Below, piece after piece: positions 1 to 9,028 of a stretch of DNA of 64,000 bases; within the stretch, counting starts at the first letter, position 1, and every line of letters begins with the position of its first letter. The stretch comes from Persicaria tinctoria. Its lineage: Eukaryota > Streptophyta > Magnoliopsida > Caryophyllales > Polygonaceae. Both the position numbers and the translations under genes were made by a program. The notes below the pieces were generated by a model. It was not told the DNA's origin. It worked only from the letters and a program-made list of their open reading frames with translations, and did no database searches. Location: NCBI GenBank assembly GCA_037127255.1, contig JBANSL010000013.1:12110688-12174687 (forward strand), written 5' to 3'.

Positions 1-10
1 ACTCCACCTC

Positions 11-2092
11 CTAAGCAACAGCCTCTTTCTCAACTGCATCACTGGTCTTCTTCCTAGAATTCAGCAAAGAACTCTCATCAAAGACTACACTTCTGCTAAG
101 TATAATCTTGCTGTCAGACCAGATCCTGTACCCTTTCACACCAGTACCATAGCCCATGAAGACTCCCTTCTTAGCTCTTGGCTCTAGCTTACCCTCATCA
201 ACATGATAATAAGCAATGCACCCAAAAACCCTCAGATTAGAGTAATTAGCAGCCTTTCCAGTCCACACCTCATAAGGTGTTTTGCAGTCGATACCTGTGT
301 GTGGGCTCCGATTCACGAGATAGCAAGCCGTTGAAACTGCTTCTGCCCAGAATCGCCTTTCGAGGCTTGAATTGGAAAGCATGCACCTTGCTTTCGCCAG
401 AAGAGTCTGATTCATTCGTTCTACTACACCATTCTGCTGTGGTGTGTATCTGATTGTATGATGCCGAGCAATGCCCTCATCTATGCAGAACCCATCAAAC
501 TCAGATGAACAGAATTCCAGACCATTATCAGTTAGCCTCTTGACCTTCTTTCCAGTCTGATTCTCTACTAGAGTCTTCCACTCCCTGAACTTACTGAATG
601 CCTCACTTTTATGCCTCATCATGAATACCCAAGTCATCCTAGAGTAATCATCAATCAGAGACAAAAAATACATGTGACTGCCCAAGGACTGAACACGTGA
701 AGGACCCCAACAGTCTGAATGGATGTAATCCAGCGTGCCCTTTGTCTGATGAACTGCTTTAGGAAATTTGCTGCGATGTAATTTCCCAAACACACAATGT
801 TCACAAAACTCAAGGCTCTGAGCCTTATGGCCTCCCAGAAGATCTGCTTTCGAGAGAATTTGCATCCCCCTTTCACTCATATGAGCCAACCTCATATGCC
901 AAAGTCTGGTCAGATCAGCTTCCCGAACCCCAACAGAAACAGCCGCTGCAGCACCTGTAACTGAGGAACCTTGTAGGGTGTACAAAGTTCCCTTTCCCCG
1001 CTTGACTCCCTGCAGAACCACATCAGAGCCTCTGAACACACGCAACTTTCCCCCATAACCTGTGTACCTGAGCCCCTTGTCGTCTAACACTGTTAGGGAT
1101 ATCAGATTCTTCGTCATGGATGGCACGTGCTTGACATCCTCCAATGTGCGAAATTTCCCATCATCTGTCCGAAACCTAACTGAGCCAGTCCCAACAACCT
1201 TGCAGAGAGCATCATTCCCCATGGAAACATTGCCCCCATCAGCACGGCTATATGTTGCAAACAACTCCCTTTTAGGACATATGTGATAGGATGCCCCAGA
1301 GTCAAGATACCACACATCAGCCTGGTGTGTGTGATCATCAGCTAGCAGAACAATATCCTCCTCAGAAGTATTGCCACGATCAGCTACTGCTGCAGACCCA
1401 GATTTCTCCTCCTCTTGCTTCTTCTTCTTCGGACAGTCATTCTTCCAATGACCTTTCTCCTTGCAGTAGTTACAGACATCGTTTGGTTTAGGGCCTGATT
1501 TGCGATCTTGCCGATGCTTCTTCTTATTGCCCTTTCTACCATCAGATTTGCCTCCGTTTGCCACAAGCCCGGAAGCCTGATTGTCTGTAACCGACGCGGT
1601 TGCCTTCAGACGCAACTCTCTGCTGTGAAGCGACGATCTAACCTCTTCCAACGTGATGGTGTCCTTCCCAACGACGAATGACTGAACGAAGTTCTCGTAT
1701 GTGGGGGGTAGGGATACCAGCAGAATTAGGGCAGCATCTTCGTCCTCCACCTTAACATCAATATTACGCAATTCAAGTAATAGAGTGTTAAGTTGATCAA
1801 GATGATCTCTGAGTTGTGTACCTTCCTGCATACGCAGCCCGAACAACTGTTGTTTCAGAAGCAACTTGTTCGTCAGAGACTTTGTCATGTACAAAGACTC
1901 CAACTTTAGCCACAACTTGCTTGCGGTTTCCTGATCAGCAACTTCTGTTATGACATCGTCTGCGAGACACAACATAATCGTCGAATGCGCCTTCTCCTCT
2001 AGAAGGTCGTACTCAGCGGTGGTTGTATCTGCCCCTTTCTTGTCGGCGGCCAACGGTGTCCATAAACCTTGCTGTTTCAGCAAAGCTCGCAT
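11..2092 (-). CDS. copia Gag-protease-integrase polyprotein, truncated by a TAG stop
   Basis: The 693-codon reading frame encodes the 5' two thirds of a copia polyprotein. Visible domains: a UBN2-type Gag region (about residues 1-170), one CCHC zinc knuckle CNYCKEKGHWKNDC (207-220), an aspartic protease motif DSGAS (264-268), a GAG-pre-integrase HH-CC module (about 390-460), and an integrase core whose three acidic residues are recognisable in HSD, TDNG and NGVVERMN. The start is the ATG at 2092, about 270 nt inside the PBS. A TAG at 11-13 ends the frame between integrase and the expected RT. The few bases left stay in frame, so this looks like one nonsense change, though the window edge hides the rest. 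The leader contains a long inverted repeat. Confidence 0.92.
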   Translation of the reverse strand: MRALLKQQGLWTPLAADKKGADTTTAEYDLLEEKAHSTIMLCLADDVITEVADQETASKLWLKLESLYMTKSLTNKLLLKQQLFGLRMQEGTQLRDHLDQLNTLLLELRNIDVKVEDEDAALILLVSLPPTYENFVQSFVVGKDTITLEEVRSSLHSRELRLKATASVTDNQASGLVANGGKSDGRKGNKKKHRQDRKSGPKPNDVCNYCKEKGHWKNDCPKKKKQEEEKSGSAAVADRGNTSEEDIVLLADDHTHQADVWYLDSGASYHICPKRELFATYSRADGGNVSMGNDALCKVVGTGSVRFRTDDGKFRTLEDVKHVPSMTKNLISLTVLDDKGLRYTGYGGKLRVFRGSDVVLQGVKRGKGTLYTLQGSSVTGAAAAVSVGVREADLTRLWHMRLAHMSERGMQILSKADLLGGHKAQSLEFCEHCVFGKLHRSKFPKAVHQTKGTLDYIHSDCWGPSRVQSLGSHMYFLSLIDDYSRMTWVFMMRHKSEAFSKFREWKTLVENQTGKKVKRLTDNGLEFCSSEFDGFCIDEGIARHHTIRYTPQQNGVVERMNQTLLAKARCMLSNSSLERRFWAEAVSTACYLVNRSPHTGIDCKTPYEVWTGKAANYSNLRVFGCIAYYHVDEGKLEPRAKKGVFMGYGTGVKGYRIWSDSKIILSRSVVFDESSLLNSRKKTSDAVEKEAVA

Positions 2093-2102
2093 CTTGATCT
2101 GC

Positions 2103-2278
2103 TGGAGGTCTCAGTTCCAACCGGTCTCAGTTCCAACCGGGCTAGACTTGTGATGGATTCACAAGTGTTCAGAATCCTCCCACTTCTGATGTGGGATTCA
2201 CAAGTGTCCCAACAAATTGTATCCCCCTCTCACTTGCGAATCCATCACAAGTCTAGCCCGGTTGGAACTGAGACCTCC
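2103..2278. repeat. long inverted repeat in the copia leader
   Basis: Bases 2103-2167 and 2231-2278 are reverse complements over about 45 bp (core GAGGTCTCAGTTCCAACCGG). The first arm also carries an extra tandem copy of the 16-bp TCTCAGTTCCAACCGG. The loop is about 63 bp and holds a second direct repeat, GATTCACAAGTGT. The structure lies between PBS and gag ATG, only about 10 nt from the ATG. Its role is unknown. Confidence 0.85.
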
Positions 2279-2363
2279 ACGCAACGGGTTCGACTAACCC
2301 GTCATCGATACAGATGTGGAGTCCATCTCAATCTTTGGTGCAACCAGCCCACCCGCCGAACCC

Positions 2364-2376
2364 GGCTCTGATACCA
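2364..2376 (-). promoter_or_regulatory. primer-binding site, initiator tRNA-Met
   Basis: On the plus strand the bases read GGCTCTGATACCA, so the minus strand reads TGGTATCAGAGCC. This is complementary to the 3' end of plant initiator tRNA-Met and is the usual plant copia PBS. It lies three bases inside the LTR end. Confidence 0.93.
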
Positions 2377-2379
2377 GTT

Positions 2380-2723
2380 TGTTATAACGAGAACGATAAT
2401 AGCGAAGAAAGACACAGAGATTTACGTGGTTCAGCAACGGTGTGTTGCTTACGTCCACGGGCAGAGAACCAGATTTCTTATTAGAGGAAGCGAAAACAGA
2501 TTAGGTTTACAGGGGTCGGCGTTCCATGAGTATATGAAGAGACTCACAGAACCCTAAACAGACAATGGACTGAAAGCCCAAAATAGACAGACGATAGGCC
2601 CGTTTACAATAAACAGACGATAGGCCTGTTTACAATAAACAGATTAGGTTTACAGGGCCCATTTACAATAACCACAGCCGGGGGCTCCGCCCTCCGGACC
2701 CCCCGATGCGTCGCCGGTCAACA
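2380..2723 (-). repeat. copia 5' LTR (about 344 bp)
   Basis: The inner end is fixed by the PBS, with ATAACA just before it on the minus strand. The outer end is inferred from a TGTTGACC start at 2723; a second TGTTAATG candidate lies about 20 bp further out. Inside is an imperfect tandem repeat around 2588-2640 (unit ACAGACGATAGGCC plus GTTTACAATAA). The partner LTR is outside the window, so the outer boundary is provisional. Confidence 0.7.
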
Positions 2724-2913
2724 GTCGTTCAAGGCACATTAACATTAGCAGAGACTTAGCTTTTGTCTGGGAGTAGGAAAATTCAAAATTTGTGGTGCCT
2801 CAACATTAATTCTTGAATTGATAAGCTCAACAAATTTATATGTAAGGATCAGATTGTATCCCCATTCCCCATTCTCCAATAAGCCATCCGCTCTTCAAAT
2901 TGATCAATTACTC

Positions 2914-5712
2914 ATGAACAAGATGATCAGATTGCCTTCCACTTTTCTCCTTGTTTTCTTTCTTCACCTCCTCCTCTTTATTTCCACCATCCACACTCAT
3001 CCTAAAATCCACTGCATAGACAAGGAGAAGCATGCCCTCCTCGACTTCAAGCTTAGCTTTGTCGAGGATCATGCTGGTGTTTTATCTACTTGGAGGATTG
3101 ACAATATTGATTGTTGTGCTTGGGATGGAGTTGAATGTGACGTCCACACTGGGCATGTGATTTCACTCTCTCTCAGCCTTGGCTTAAAAAGCTATCAACT
3201 TCGGCCTTCCTTGCTTGAGTTGCAACATCTTACAGAATTGGATCTCAGTGGAAATCAATTTCATATGAGAATCCCAAATTTCATAGGTTCTCTAGGGAAC
3301 CTTACTGCTCTCGATCTTTCAAGTGCTGGTTTTTTTTGGTGAGATTCCTCCTCATCTTGGCAATCTCTCTAAGTTGGAATTTCTGGCCTTTCTTCTATAG
3401 AATCTCTCGAGTTCGCATATGTAAACTTGAGCAATGCCGTAGATTGGGCTTCTGCTCTGAAAAAGCTACCCTCTTTATATGTGTTTAATTGTAGATCATG
3501 CTCCCTTCCTCCACCAATTCTTTCATCTACTTCTCATGTTAATTTCTCCACCTCTCTCCAAGTACTTGATATTTCTAACACCAGTGTGTCTTCTTCCACT
3601 TTTTCTTATCTAATCAATGGTTCCACCAATCTCCAGAGCCTTTATTTGGATTATATGCATTCGGAACACCATGTCCTTCATGGATTTCTGGAAGCCTTGA
3701 TTGAAAGGGTTAGACATACATTATTGGATTTAAGTCTAGTTGGAAACAATCTCACCAAACTTCCTTTTGAAGGCCTATCAGTGCTCTCTTCGCTAACAAG
3801 TTTGGATTTGTCCTTCAATAGGATAAGTAGCCTTCCTGAAATTCTCCAACATCTCTCAGCTAATCTAACCAGACTAGATGTTTCTTCAAACTTGTTAAGT
3901 TACACTGTCATATCCGACACACATTTTTCCAAGTTTTTTCATCTAGGTGTATTGCGTTTATCAGATAACAACCAACTCACAGTCAACTTTAGTAATAGTT
4001 GGGTGCCTCCATTCCAACTACGATTTTTGTACTTGAGATCTTGTAAGGTTGGCCCTAGTTTCCCAAATTGGATTTTGACGCAAAAACGTTTGGAGGTCCT
4101 TGATATTTCCAACTCCATGATATCTGATGTTATTCCTGATGCTTTTTGGGACCTCTTCCCTAGAGGAGCATCCTTGAATCTTTCTCACAACAGCATTAGT
4201 TGCATTATACCAAACTCTTTTTCTATTCACAACAACACTTTTGATCACTCAGATTTGAGTTATAATTTTGATCAGTTGGATTTGAGTTATAATGCATTTC
4301 ATGGTCCTGTACCTCTTTTCTTATTCACAACAATAAGGTTGTATCTATCTAACAACAGATTCTCAAGTTTTCCCCCCTTTCGTCATGGAGTATTGAGTCA
4401 TGAGCTTTCCCTAATCTCTCTCTCCTACAACCATCTATCAGGTTCACTTCTTGATTGGCTTTTTCAATTTGATAAACTTTTAGTTCTTAATCTTGAAAAC
4501 AATAAGTTATCTGGAACGCTTCCTGCAGCAATAGGATCTTTGTGGAAACTCAATGCATTGCATTTGAGCAACAACAATTTTTTTGGAAAGATTCCTCTGT
4601 CAATGAAAAATTGCACTCATTTGATCATCATCGAGCTTGGAAACAACAAGTTCTCTGGATTTGTGCCTTTTTGGTTAGGAGAAACCATGACACAATTGGT
4701 AGCTCTTAGCTTGAGGTCAAATGTTTCTCTGGACATTTGCCTTCCAGCTTGTGTCATCTACAAAGTCTCCAAATATTGGACCTATCTGATAATGAAATAT
4801 CAGGAATTATTCCAAGCTGTGTCGACAGCCTCACTCGTATGGCTACAGATGAAGGTTCAAAATATATCTTCAAGAGGGCACCTCAATTCAGTGTTCTTGA
4901 TACAAATAGCTATTGGGCAGCAATTGATGATGCGTCCATCATGTGGAAAGGAGCATTGATAACTTTCGATATTCAAAACCTCAAGCAGCGTAATGTTATC
5001 AATATATCCAGCAATTGTTTGGTAGGTGAAATTCCCATTGGGTTAGCAGCTTTAAAGGGGCTAAGGTCTTTGGATTTATCAAGGAATGGCTTAAACGGAA
5101 GCATTCCTGATACAATTGGTCAGTTGACGTCCCTAGAGGTTCTTAAGCTATCATCCAACAGACTTTATGGGGAAATTCCAACAAGCTTAGCAAGTTTAAC
5201 CTTCTTGAACACATTGAACTTGTCAAACAACAACCTATCTGGGAGGATTCCAACTAGTATTCAATTGCAAAGCTTCGATCCTTCTTCATATGCTGGAAAC
5301 CCCGAGCTGTATGGTCCGCCACTGCCCACCAAGTGCCCCGGAGATGAAAGTAACAAACAACCACCTTTTGGGAATGACCCTCATGATGAAGATGATGAAT
5401 CATTTGATATCCAAACATTCTTGGCCGCTTCAGGGGCGGGATTTGCCTTAGGTGTCTTGGGAGTCCTTGGGATGTTGCATTTCAATCGTCAATGGAGAAT
5501 TGCCTTCTTCCAATCTGTGGATTACATTGCTGACAAGATATTTGTGGCAACGTCTTTATTCCAATCCAGAATTAAAAGAAGCCTTTGTTTACGATATGTA
5601 CGTACCCAATGCTCTTCTTTCTACCTCTCTTATATTTTACCCATTATATATAAACTCAAACCTTTTACCTTGCTGTATATTTTTCCAGGTAAATGGAGCT
5701 GCAGATATGTAA
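2914..5712 (+). pseudogene. receptor-like protein (LRR-RLP, Cf/EIX-type) pseudogene 1
   Basis: The family is cell-surface LRR receptors without a kinase, acting in pathogen perception or development with SOBIR1-type partners. Starting at the ATG at 2914 I see a signal peptide, a cysteine-paired LRRNT (CIDKEKHALLDFK...CCAWDGVEC), many 24-residue LRRs, an acidic juxtamembrane stretch, a transmembrane helix (FLAASGAGFALGVLGVLGML) and a short basic tail. Three lesions break it relative to the paralogue at 29.7 kb: one extra T in the T8 run 3330-3337; loss of about 60 bp near 3376-3383 with a further frame change; and a one-base loss near 4721-4727. A small 3' intron (5598-5688) joins the tail to a last exon (5689-5712) ending in TAA, as in the paralogue. 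Sequencing error could explain single indels but hardly the 60-bp loss. Confidence 0.9.
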
Positions 5713-6021
5713 AACTTGACCTTCCTTATCAATACTTCCATGGTATAAAATCAAACGCATAGTTGTGTTATCGCTATGTGACTATACGTAGAGTTCAGTT
5801 CTTCAGTTGCAATGGATAAATGAAAAATACTTTGGTAGTTCTCATGTTGTTTTGATTCTGTTGCGAGCTAAACACCGCAAGTCTACCATTAAATTGCTAA
5901 TTGAAAGGTCTGTTTGTATTCAGATCCTATTTTTGTAAAAAACAAAAAGTTTTCAATTTCTTCTTCTTTGACATATTTGTAGCTATATGAGGGATAGGTT
6001 GGATCAGTGTTAGCCATATGT
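5713..6021. other. intergenic, no feature seen
   Basis: AT-rich 3' flank of the receptor-like-protein pseudogene. I see no conserved ORF or repeat here. Any polyadenylation signal would lie in this stretch but none stands out. Confidence 0.5.
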
Positions 6022-6305
6022 TGACGTCAGCATTGCTGACACCACAAACTCCGACAACGCTGATGCGGAAGACGTCAACGATGCTAACAACGGGGATGTC
6101 GATGATGCTGACACCAACTATGCTGACGTCGGTGTCGGAGACGCTAACACCAGGGATGTCGACGATGCTGACACCGTTTGAGGGATGCTGATACCGACGT
6201 CGGGAATGCTGACGCCGTCTACGAGAATGCTGACTCCGACGGCGATGACGTCGGGAATGCTGACGCCCTCTACGAGGATGCTGACGCCGACGGTGATGAC
6301 ATCGA
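6022..6305. repeat. degenerate minisatellite of GATGCTGAC(G/A)(T/C)C units
   Basis: The stretch is built from short variants of GATGCTGACGTC, GATGCTGACACC and GGGATGTCGACGATG in loose tandem order. The GVSIP-type repeats in a minus-strand translation are a by-product of this. The core TGCTGAC(A/G)TC is the reverse complement of the GATGTCAGCA motif found just downstream and again at 19.3-19.9 kb, so it is probably the inverted half of the same family. Confidence 0.75.
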
Positions 6306-6469
6306 AGATCAATATATTTGACGTATTAAGTCATTAAAAATATAAAAGGGGGAAAACAAAGAGACAAATGAGTATTCTACCAAAAAAAAAAAGAAACGAA
6401 TATTTTATTTTATTTTTGGTAGTGAGAAACAAAGGATAACGGTAAACAATTAAAACAAAGATTTTTTGG

Positions 6470-6625
6470 ACGCCGACGATGCTGACCTCCTTCCTCATCC
6501 ATCTCTTATATTGTAAAAACGATGTCAGCAAATATATACCTACATAAAAATATGCATAAAAACGATGTCAGCACGGTAATAAAGACCATGTCAGCACGGT
6601 AATAAAGACCATGTCAACAAACCAT
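6470..6625. repeat. GATGTCAGCAC-type dispersed repeat, short array
   Basis: Contains CGATGTCAGCA, CGATGTCAGCACGG and two tandem copies of GGTAATAAAGACCATGTCA. The same phrases (CCTTCATC...CTCTTATATTG, ATATATACCTACATA, ATGCATAAAAACGATGTCA) recur at 19.27-19.94 kb. This marks two members of one repeat family about 13 kb apart. Confidence 0.75.
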
Positions 6626-6903
6626 TTTTTAATGACTCAAGCATACATCTAATATCTAATATCTAATATAATACTAAAACAGATGTTGTAGATGCCACGT
6701 GGCAGCAACTCCTTAAAAATAGGCTACATGGCATCTTTATATTTAACATGACCCTACTTTTGATTAATTGATAAATTAATTATTTTTTCTCCCTAATTGT
6801 CAAATATTCTTATTGGTTGAAGTTATTTATGTGTTGGTTCCAATAAATCAAATATCGATAATTATTAAACATTAAAAAAATTAAAAAAATATTTTCATTC
6901 TAA

Positions 6904-7254
6904 GGGTCCGTTTGGTTCAATGTGGGAATTGAAATTCACGGGAAGTTACTTCATGAGAATTGAATTCCCGGAAAATCCAATTGACGGGAATTCCAAAAAT
7001 ATGTTTGGTTGATTTTTTATTCTAGGAGATTAAATGAAGGAAATGAAAATTTTCAAGTTAAAAATGGGGTAAGTTGAACTTAACTAGGGTGGACTAGGTA
7101 AGTGAACTTCCTCTATTTTGGGGGAATTCAACTTCCCGGAAAGTTGAATTCCTGCGTTTTTTAATTTCAAAAATATCAACCAAACACATGAATTTCTCAT
7201 ACTTCCTGAAAATTTCTACTTCCTGGGTTTTTGGGTTGCCAACCAAACGAGCTC
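6904..7254. mobile_element. MITE, PIF/Harbinger (Tourist-like), 351 bp
   Basis: Terminal inverted repeats GGGTCCGTTTGGTT (left) and GAGCTCGTTTGGTT (right, reverse complement) match at 11 of 14 positions. The element is flanked by TAA on both sides (6901-6903, 7255-7257), as expected for Harbinger. The interior is rich in GGGAATTC/AACTTCC phrases in both orientations. A relative with the same ends and interior lies at 21.9-22.2 kb. Confidence 0.75.
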
Positions 7255-7375
7255 TAATATTTGTTAAATTTGTTTAATCTTCCCTAAGAACCTTTTCATC
7301 CAAATAGACATTTTTTTTATGAAATAATTTATTTTTACGAGGGTATTTGACAAAAAATTGAAGTTATGTGATTGA

Positions 7376-7698
7376 GGGTGTGTTTCGATTCCAATATATT
7401 TTAATTACAATGCATAAATGCTTGAGTCGTGTTTGTTTAACACTTTTTACAATGTTTTAAAATAACGTAAAATTTAAATTAAATACATAGTAAATTATGT
7501 GAATTAATTATATTATGTTATATAATGTAATTAAAAAATTTACACAATAGTTGTTTGATTGACACAATTTATAAGGTATTTTATTTAAAAGATATATCAT
7601 TTTAAGCACACTATAAAATTTGATAACGAAATACTACTCAAGTGTTTGTATTTATAAATACATTATAATGAAAATGCAATTGGAATCCAAACACACCT
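7376..7698. mobile_element. MITE with GGTGTGTTTNGATTCCAAT ends, about 323 bp
   Basis: The left end GGGTGTGTTTCGATTCCAAT and right end (reverse complement) AGGTGTGTTTGGATTCCAAT differ at two positions. TTGA flanks both sides, compatible with a 3-4 bp target duplication. The interior is AT-rich and non-coding. The 836-bp element at 48.5 kb has related ends (TGTTTGGATTCCCA). Confidence 0.65.
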
Positions 7699-8095
7699 TG
7701 ACTATCACTTATTTATAAGACTAATATTAATGTCTTAACTATTTTTTTATGTTGTTAAAATATCATTTGAATCTAAACATATTTTGAATATATAGATCCT
7801 CATTAATAAATTGCATATAAAATATACTTTCATTAGCAAATATATTTCGTTGAATCTTCTAATTTAATAAAGGGTATGGTATAAAAATAACAAAAAGAAA
7901 GAGATTTTACATTGGGAAATTTGCTAAAATGACCTTCATATCCGAAAGGTTTGCATGAGTAACCCAATCCGAAAAAAATTAGCACAAAAGCGGATATCCG
8001 GATAGAGGAGGCAAGCGGTAGCCGGTAAACTGAGGGGAGTCGGGAAAGAGGAAAAAAAAAAAGGAAAGAGGGGAAAGGGAAACAGAGGAGGAAGA
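7699..8095. other. intergenic, AT-rich, no gene
   Basis: No coding signal. At 7914 begins GGGAAATTTGCTAAAATGACC, which resembles the outer end of a MULE terminal repeat and may mark the left edge of the block carrying the gene-fragment chimera. I found no matching 9-bp duplication for it, so no element boundary is claimed. Confidence 0.4.
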
Positions 8096-8106
8096 CGCCT
8101 CATTCG

Positions 8107-8210
8107 ATCGGTGAGGGGAAGGTCGCCCTTATCACCGGCGGAGCAAGCGGGATCGGTGAGGGGAAACCGCCAGGCGCTTCGGTTTCGACTCCAGCACCAC
8201 CGTCTCGCCG
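8107..8210 (+). pseudogene. fragment of a short-chain dehydrogenase/reductase (SDR) Rossmann N-terminus
   Basis: One frame from 8107 reads GEGKVALITGGASGIGEG, the NAD(P)-binding TGxxxGxG signature of classical plant SDRs such as the ABA2/secoisolariciresinol-dehydrogenase group. Two extra bases later the next frame gives TARRFGF, which is what follows in the family. About 35 codons are present, with no catalytic Tyr-x-x-x-Lys. It directly abuts the DCL-like fragment, so this is an acquired piece and not a gene. The short length limits confidence. Confidence 0.5.
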
Positions 8211-8249
8211 TCGGACTGTTGTTCTCGCAGCTTCGGCGCCCTGCGGGCA

Positions 8250-8364
8250 CAGCCGCCTCCTCCGATGATCCTTGTTGCGGTGCTTGGAAGGATAAGAAGG
8301 AGGAGATTCTTCAAGACATTGAGCCAATTACTCATCTCACCAAAGAGATTCTGCACTCCAAAAG
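8250..8364 (+). pseudogene. exon fragment of a DCL-like (DEFECTIVE CHLOROPLASTS AND LEAVES, DUF3223) gene
   Basis: The frame encodes SSDDPCCGAWKDKKEEI, then LQDIEPITHLTKEILHSK, matching from memory the start of the DUF3223 domain of plant DCL proteins, which act in plastid rRNA maturation. The exon stops at AAAAG followed by GT (8365), where the real gene would continue with a conserved RYxDGE segment. No such exon follows; glucosidase II beta exons come next. The fragment is open and in the plus orientation, the same as the glucosidase fragment, so one chimeric transcript is possible. Confidence 0.6.
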
Positions 8365-9028
8365 GTCTCCCTTTCTTCGTCTTTCGTTTTCTCAATCGAT
8401 CAATTGCTCGTCTATCTTTGATTATCTGATGATGTGAATTTGATTTGTTTTTTTGGTCGGCGTGTGAATTTGATTTGTTAACTATACTAGTTGAAAACTT
8501 AATTCCTGAGAGGCTATTTTGTACTGAACAATTTCACACTTGTATGATTGATATAGAACTAAGCCAGTGAATGGAATGAAATTAGGGAAATGCTCATATA
8601 GCCTAATACCTCTTGGCCTTCAATCGCAGGATTTTCAGTTTAGACATGGAATGAAATTAGGGAAATGCTCATATACTACTAAGCCAGTGAATGGAATGAG
8701 ATTAGTATATTAAAATCTCTTGCCTTTATTTTGAAGATAATTTTCAGATTAACTGCTCCACTGCCAATTTAACTCTTGGTACCCTGATGAAGGACCATCT
8801 GAACTATGTTTGTTGGTCAAAGGCAAAAACTTCTTTGTCTTATCATTGGTTAAGGAAAAAAATTACGGAAGAAGAAATTTGTTGATGTAGTTGAATTGCC
8901 TTGAACAGATTGCAGTAGAAAGTAGAACAATTTAGGAAGAAGTGTTTTCCTTGATTCACAAAGAAGTATAGCAATAGTTATAGTGGAATATGATGGGCTT
9001 GAAATTTGGTTGCTTGGAGTGAAACACC

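Larger units (their letters stand above)
1..2723 (-). mobile_element. Ty1-copia retrotransposon, 5' half (LTR, PBS, gag-PR-IN); RT and other LTR lie outside the window
   Basis: Read on the minus strand the order is LTR (2723-2380), a primer-binding site matching the 3' end of initiator tRNA-Met (2376-2364), a leader of about 270 nt, and a gag-protease-integrase ORF (2092-11). That order defines Ty1-copia. The reverse transcriptase, RNase H and second LTR would lie before base 1, so neither target-site duplication nor LTR divergence can be read. It sits just upstream of the first receptor-like-protein pseudogene. Confidence 0.93.

Noticed and set aside
6650..6720. Helitron 5' end (TCTAATATAATACTAAAACAG, then CACGTGGCAG)
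   Set aside because: Start resembles some plant Helitrons, but no CTRR end with hairpin and no AT target context could be tied to it.
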